From NCBI RefSeq assembly GCF_029201545.1, contig NZ_CP104007.1, positions 2,824,501-2,888,500 on the forward strand: a DNA stretch of 64,000 nucleotides. Reading direction: 5' to 3'. Below, piece by piece: positions 59,824-64,000 of this stretch. The notes under the pieces are model-generated. The model made no database searches. It worked only from the letters and a program-made list of their open reading frames with translations, and was not told where the DNA came from. The DNA is from Devosia sp. FJ2-5-3. GTDB taxonomy: Bacteria; Pseudomonadota; Alphaproteobacteria; Rhizobiales; Devosiaceae. Both the position numbers and the translations under genes were made by a program. Numbering within the stretch: position 1 is the stretch's first letter; each line of letters starts with the position of its first letter.

Positions 59824-61923
59824 TTACTCACTGGCGCTGGCAATGGCCTCCCCGGATGTCGTGAAATCGTCGATACGTCCGGGCAGTGCGTCATAAAAGG
59901 CCGCAAGGCGCGGGTCGACCGCCGCCGAGAGTGCCCGGCAGTTCGCAATCCTGCCGGCGCTCGCCTGCCCTGAGAGCAATTCCACCACCAGCGCATCGTG
60001 CGCCTCGGAGAGGAGGAGAAACGCCGTGCTCTGCTCGACCTTCTCGTCCCCGACAAGGATCAGAATCGCCTCCCGGCCGCTCATGCCCTTGAGTTCGATC
60101 CGCCCGGCATCGAGAAAGGCGAGCTCGCGCGCCGCTGCGGCCGTGGCCGCGCTCACGATCAATTCGTGCCCCACCGCCTTGCACATGCTTTCGAGCCTTG
60201 AGGCGACATTGACCGTGTCCCCGACGCAGGAATAATCGAACCGTTCTTCGAACCCCATATTGCCGACAAGCGCCGGTCCGGTGGCGATGCCAATGCCGAT
60301 GCGGATGGTCTCGCTGCCCTCCGAGTTGAGCTTTTCGAGCGCATCGCGCATGTCGAGCGCCGCCCGGCAGGCCAGAAGCGCATGCCGCTCGGTGCGCACG
60401 GGGGCGTTCCAGAACGCCATCACCGCATCGCCCATGAATTTGTCGATGGTGCCCTTGTGATCGACAATGGCATGGCCCAGCGCGCCGAACAGCCGATTGA
60501 GGATGCCCACCAGTTCGTCGGGCGAAATACGTTCGGCGAGCGCGGAAAAATTGCGCACGTCCGAGAACATGACGGTCAGCTCCCGCACTTCCCCACCGAG
60601 GCGCAGCAATTTTTCGTCGGCCTCGATCTGGGTCAGCAGCGAGGGTTCGACATAGTGGGCAAAGGCGCGCCTGATGCGCCGCCGGTCGGCATCGGTGGTG
60701 GCGAAGCGATAGACCACCATGGCGGCAAAGAGCGTCAGGATGCCGAGGAGCGGAAAGCTCGGATCGATGAGGAGGCGCGGCCCGGCAAAAGCCAGCCAGC
60801 TCGCCGCCGTCACCGCCGCTGCCGTCATCAGCGACACCAGCAGCCCCACCATCGGCCCGGTGGTGACCACGCTGGCCACGATCAGCAATCCGGCGCTGGC
60901 AAAAATAAGCACTTCCAGCCCCGCCACCCAATCGGCGCGGTCGAGAAAGGTGCCGGTCAGCATCTGCTCGAGCGCCTGGAGGTGGATGGTCACACCCGGC
61001 ACGGCCTCGCCCAGCGCGCTGGTGCGAATATCGAGAAGGCCCGTCGCGGAGGTGCCGACGAGGATGATCTTGCCGGCAATCCGCTCGGTCAGCTTGGTGT
61101 AGTCAGCGCCCAGAATGTCTCCCGCCGAGGTGAATATCTCGTCCTCGAGGCTGCGATAATAGATCCAGAGATCCCCGTTCGGGCCGGTGGGAATGGCCAT
61201 GTCGCCAATGCGCAATTGGTCGACGGCGCCGCTGCCATCGCCGAGCACGACGAGGGTCGAAACCCCCATGGCGACCCGCATCGCCTCGACGGAGAGGGTC
61301 GGGAACATCTTCCCGTCGCTGTTCCAGAGCAGCGGCAACCGGCGCGCCACGCCGCCCTCCCCCCGTTCGAGGCTGGCAACCCCCAGTCCTGCGGCCTCCG
61401 CCGCCAGTTCCGGGAGGGGCTGGGCAACGCCGCCCAAGAGCGGCAGGCGCGCCAGCGGGTCGTTACCGGTCACCGCCAACCCGGCCTTGGGGCCAATCCT
61501 GGGTGGAGGAGCGCGTGGGCTCTGGGCAAGGGCCAGCACGCTCGGCCCGCTCGCCAGCGCCGCCGCCAGCTTGCCGTCATTGCTTTGCCCCGCCTCGGTG
61601 CCGGACGGTCCCATCCGGTCGGGCTCGGCGAACAGCAGATCGAGCGCCACCGCGGCCGCGCCCATTTCAAGGAGGCGCTCGGTAAGCAGGGCAAAGACAT
61701 CGCGCGGCCAGGGCCATTGCCCGATGGCCGCCAAAGCCTCCTCATCGATATCGACGATGTGCACGGGCAGTTCCGCGCCCACATGGCGCGGCAGCATCTG
61801 CTGATAGCTGTCGAAACTGGTCTCGCGCGCCACGCGCAGCGGATAGGGATCGGCAAGGCGCAACAGCGTCAGCAGGACGATAACAACCAGTCCGAAGCCG
61901 ATTGCCGTCCGCCGCCGCCCCAT
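59824..61923 (-). CDS. CHASE2-domain adenylate/guanylate cyclase
   Basis: A 699-residue receptor cyclase. TM1 lies near residues 8-22. The CHASE2 sensor includes VHIVDIDEEALAAIGQWPWP and GKIILVGTSATGLLDIRTSA. Three helices at about 325-400 return the chain to the cytoplasm. The class III catalytic domain begins LTVMFSDVRNFSALAERISP (metal Asp), then KFMGDAVMAFWNAP (second metal Asp) and FDYSCVGDTVNVASRLESMC (transition-state Asn and Arg). The specificity positions suggest cAMP but are not decisive. It starts 11 bases after an AraC regulator stop, so both are probably co-transcribed. Confidence 0.9.
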   Translation of the reverse strand: MGRRRTAIGFGLVVIVLLTLLRLADPYPLRVARETSFDSYQQMLPRHVGAELPVHIVDIDEEALAAIGQWPWPRDVFALLTERLLEMGAAAVALDLLFAEPDRMGPSGTEAGQSNDGKLAAALASGPSVLALAQSPRAPPPRIGPKAGLAVTGNDPLARLPLLGGVAQPLPELAAEAAGLGVASLERGEGGVARRLPLLWNSDGKMFPTLSVEAMRVAMGVSTLVVLGDGSGAVDQLRIGDMAIPTGPNGDLWIYYRSLEDEIFTSAGDILGADYTKLTERIAGKIILVGTSATGLLDIRTSALGEAVPGVTIHLQALEQMLTGTFLDRADWVAGLEVLIFASAGLLIVASVVTTGPMVGLLVSLMTAAAVTAASWLAFAGPRLLIDPSFPLLGILTLFAAMVVYRFATTDADRRRIRRAFAHYVEPSLLTQIEADEKLLRLGGEVRELTVMFSDVRNFSALAERISPDELVGILNRLFGALGHAIVDHKGTIDKFMGDAVMAFWNAPVRTERHALLACRAALDMRDALEKLNSEGSETIRIGIGIATGPALVGNMGFEERFDYSCVGDTVNVASRLESMCKAVGHELIVSAATAAAARELAFLDAGRIELKGMSGREAILILVGDEKVEQSTAFLLLSEAHDALVVELLSGQASAGRIANCRALSAAVDPRLAAFYDALPGRIDDFTTSGEAIASASE

Positions 61924-61934
61924 CGCCGGCCTCG

Positions 61935-62849
61935 TCAGCCGAAAAGGCTTGCGCTTGCGAAGCGGCCGTTCGGGCTCACGCTCGGCCGGGTCCGCAACTC
62001 CCGGCGGAAATCGCTGGGCGAGGTGCCGGCGATCTTGCGGAAGGACTTGTTGAAGGCGCTGAGCGAGCCAAAGCCGCTATCCATCGCCACTTGCAGGACA
62101 TTTGCCTCGTCGCGCATTAGCAGGGCCTGCGCATAGCTCAGCCGCAGCAGATTGACATAGTCATTGAGGGTCATGCCGGTCGATTTCTTGAACACGGTCA
62201 TCGCGTATTTCGGATGCACGTCCGCGGCCACCGCAATATCGATGGAATCGATGTCTTCGCGAAAATTGTCGGCGATGAATTCGCAGATGCGCACGACGAT
62301 GGGCGAGGTGTGCGGGTCGAGTTCCCCGTGGTCGTGCAAGGCCAGGGAGTCGGGCAGCAGCGCATAGGGCGAAAAGCGGATGCGCTCGAGCCGCAGCAGC
62401 AGTTCGTCCACCGCCACGCTCGATTTCATCAGATCGCCGGAGCGGGCATAGTCGTACCAACGCTCGAAATTGATCGGGTCGGAGGCGTCGGTGGCCCCGG
62501 TGACCAGCGTTGCGCCCTGCATAAGCTTTGCCTGCACGCCGGGCGGCAGCCGCAGGCGGAAGAAATGCACGAGCGGCAAATGCCCGCCGGCATAGATCAG
62601 ATCGTCCGAGGCGCTGTCGAGATAATGGGGCTGCCCGCCCCAGAACAGGGCCAGATCGCCGGCGTTGAACTTGGCCTCGTGCCCGCTCATCTTGTAGTGA
62701 GCCCAGCCCTTGACGATGAAATTGACCTCGACCTGGGCGTGCCAGTGAGGCGTGCGCATCACGAGGGGCGAAGCATGGAAAAGTTGCAGTTCCGTGGGCA
62801 GTCGTTCCACGCCATTGGCAAGTGGTTCGTAATAAACACGCTCGTCCAT
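61935..62849 (-). CDS. AraC-family transcriptional regulator
   Basis: A 304-residue regulator. The cupin-like N-terminal part has HWHAQVEVNFIVKGWAHYKM and GDLALFWGGQPHYLD. The C-terminal double HTH has IDSIDIAVAADVHPKYAMTV, FKKSTGMTLNDYVNLLRLSY and MDSGFGSLSAFNKSFRKIAG. The ATG at 62849 is chosen for GGAAAG upstream. It is divergent from the sugar-binding protein gene, which it probably controls in response to that sugar. Confidence 0.9.
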   Translation of the reverse strand: MDERVYYEPLANGVERLPTELQLFHASPLVMRTPHWHAQVEVNFIVKGWAHYKMSGHEAKFNAGDLALFWGGQPHYLDSASDDLIYAGGHLPLVHFFRLRLPPGVQAKLMQGATLVTGATDASDPINFERWYDYARSGDLMKSSVAVDELLLRLERIRFSPYALLPDSLALHDHGELDPHTSPIVVRICEFIADNFREDIDSIDIAVAADVHPKYAMTVFKKSTGMTLNDYVNLLRLSYAQALLMRDEANVLQVAMDSGFGSLSAFNKSFRKIAGTSPSDFRRELRTRPSVSPNGRFASASLFG

Positions 62850-62954
62850 CTTACTTTCCGCCAAATCCGCATACCCAATGAGAGTGACGGGAACATCAGG
62901 ACCGTTAGCTTAGGTTTCGCTCAGAGGAAGAGCAAACAAAAAGGGAGGAATACT

Positions 62955-64000
62955 ATGTCTCGCAATGTCACGCGGTGGACCCGCACGCTTGCCGTCGCCC
63001 TGACCGGCATCAGCATGTTCAGCGTCGCGGCCTCCGCCGCCGAACTGACCGTCTGGTGCTGGGACCCGAACTTCAACATCCCTGCCATGGCCGATGCCGG
63101 CGCGCGCTACACCGCTGCGCATCCGGAAACCACGTTCAACATCAACAATGTCACCCAGGACGAGATCAACCAGAAGCTGCAGACCCAGCTGCTCGCCGGC
63201 GTCTCGGACGGCCTGCCAGACATCGTGCTGATCCAGGACGACAACATCCAGCGCTTCCTGCAGTCCTTCCCCGGCGCCTTCGTGCCGCTGTCCGACAGCA
63301 TCGATATGAGCAAGTTCGCCGACTACAAGGTCGCCGCCGCGACCCATGACGGCAAGTCCTACTCCCTGCCCTTCGACTCCGGCGTCACCGGCCTCTTCTA
63401 CCGCTCCGACTATCTCGAGGAAGCCGGCTACACCGCGGCCGATGTCCAGGACATCACCTGGGATCGCCTGATCGAGATCGGCAAGGACATCCTCGCCAAG
63501 ACCGGCCATCCGCTGATCGACATGGACTATAATGATGACGGCCAGATCATCATGATGATGCAGTCCACCGGCCAGTGGTACCTCAAGGACGGCAACGAGC
63601 CGAACATCCTCGACAATGCCGCGCTGCGGGAATCGCTCGAAGTCTTCCAGGAAATGGCCCAGGCCGGCCTGATCAAGCCCGTCTCCGACTGGACCGGCTA
63701 CACCGGCGCCTTTACCTCGGGCGAAGTGGCCATGGTGCCGCAGGGCGTGTGGATCACCGGCACTATCAAGTCGGCTGCCGACCAGGCCGGCAAGTGGGGC
63801 GTGGCGCCGCTGCCCAAGCTCAATGAAGTCGAAGGCGCGACCAATTATTCCAACAATGGCGGCTCCAGCTGGTACGTGCTGGCCTCCTCCCAGAACCAGG
63901 AAGAAGCCATCGACTTCCTGAAAACCGTCTGGGCCGAAGACGTCGACTTCTACCAGGGCATCCTGGTCAACCAGGGCGCCGTCGGCTCCCTCCTCGCCGC
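62955..64000 (+). CDS. Sugar ABC transporter extracellular binding protein (family 1), 3' end cut
   Basis: The gene runs off the right edge; 348 codons are seen. The signal peptide is WTRTLAVALTGISMFSVAAS then AAELTV. The mature protein has LTVWCWDPNFNIPAMADAGA, LPDIVLIQDDNIQRFLQSFP, GKSYSLPFDSGVTGLFYRSD, GEVAMVPQGVWITGTIKSAA and NNGGSSWYVLASSQNQEEAI, an SBP_bac_1 oligosaccharide-binding pattern. GGGAGGAA before the ATG is a strong ribosome site. Permease genes are expected beyond the window. The substrate is unknown. Confidence 0.92.
   Translation, partial: MSRNVTRWTRTLAVALTGISMFSVAASAAELTVWCWDPNFNIPAMADAGARYTAAHPETTFNINNVTQDEINQKLQTQLLAGVSDGLPDIVLIQDDNIQRFLQSFPGAFVPLSDSIDMSKFADYKVAAATHDGKSYSLPFDSGVTGLFYRSDYLEEAGYTAADVQDITWDRLIEIGKDILAKTGHPLIDMDYNDDGQIIMMMQSTGQWYLKDGNEPNILDNAALRESLEVFQEMAQAGLIKPVSDWTGYTGAFTSGEVAMVPQGVWITGTIKSAADQAGKWGVAPLPKLNEVEGATNYSNNGGSSWYVLASSQNQEEAIDFLKTVWAEDVDFYQGILVNQGAVGSLLA

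Overview
The window is GC-rich, densely coded chromosomal DNA from an alphaproteobacterium. It most likely comes from the Hyphomicrobiales, and I lean towards Devosia or a relative. This is inferred from remembered gene neighbourhoods: ctaA beside a DUF2842 gene and rplM-rpsI; an aminotransferase, rlmC, homoserine dehydrogenase, glpX and recJ in a row; and many ABC importers for sugars and nucleobases. I see no prophage, insertion sequence, CRISPR array or rRNA. The left end cuts a beta-propeller repeat gene and the right end cuts a sugar-binding protein gene.

Region 1 (2-11339). After the propeller fragment and a glutathione transferase gene comes a divergent carbohydrate locus. The minus arm runs deoR-type regulator, FGGY kinase, ABC ATPase, permease, binding protein, a terminator-like hairpin, then a ketose 3-epimerase. 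The plus arm is class II aldolase, second FGGY kinase and HAD phosphatase. An inverted repeat and a 20-bp-period direct repeat between the arms look like the DeoR operator. The substrate is not evident.

Region 2 (11452-21684). A small orphan protein, manganese catalase, a D-amino-acid dehydrogenase-like enzyme and a DMT exporter precede a five-gene nucleobase unit: BMP-family binding protein, ATPase, two permeases and a cytosine deaminase-like enzyme with every expected metal ligand.

Region 3 (21917-31449). A GbsR/MarR-type regulator, periplasmic adaptor and RND pump form one operon. Then come a HAD phosphatase, an ArsR regulator, TrhA, a DUF192 lipoprotein, a double cold-shock protein, a glyoxalase and an M15-like lipoprotein.

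Region 4 (31542-42837). Three tRNA-Glu genes (two identical copies with duplicated flanks) lead into a class IV aminotransferase, a compact unit of two unrecognised small proteins plus an Rnk-like protein behind a hairpin-rich leader, Cfa, RecJ, GlpX, a homoserine dehydrogenase with an extra N-terminal domain, RlmC and a class I aminotransferase.

Region 5 (43257-50474). A GT1-type glycosyltransferase, an SdpR/SdpI-like repressor-membrane protein pair with twin palindromic operators, a DAACS symporter, a second SdpI-like protein, rpsI-rplM with a clear promoter and terminator, ctaA and DUF2842.

Region 6 (50505-64000). A compact exopolysaccharide locus: deacetylase and GumC/Wzz-type co-polymerase on one arm; export lipoprotein, GT4, polyprenyl glycosylphosphotransferase and polymerase/ligase on the other. 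Then an APH-like kinase, tRNA-Pro(GGG), and an AraC regulator followed 11 bp later by a CHASE2 adenylate/guanylate cyclase, divergent from a sugar-binding protein gene cut by the window end. Two families of GC-rich inverted repeats sit in intergenic gaps at about 16.6, 21.8, 37.6-37.8 and 58.5 kb.
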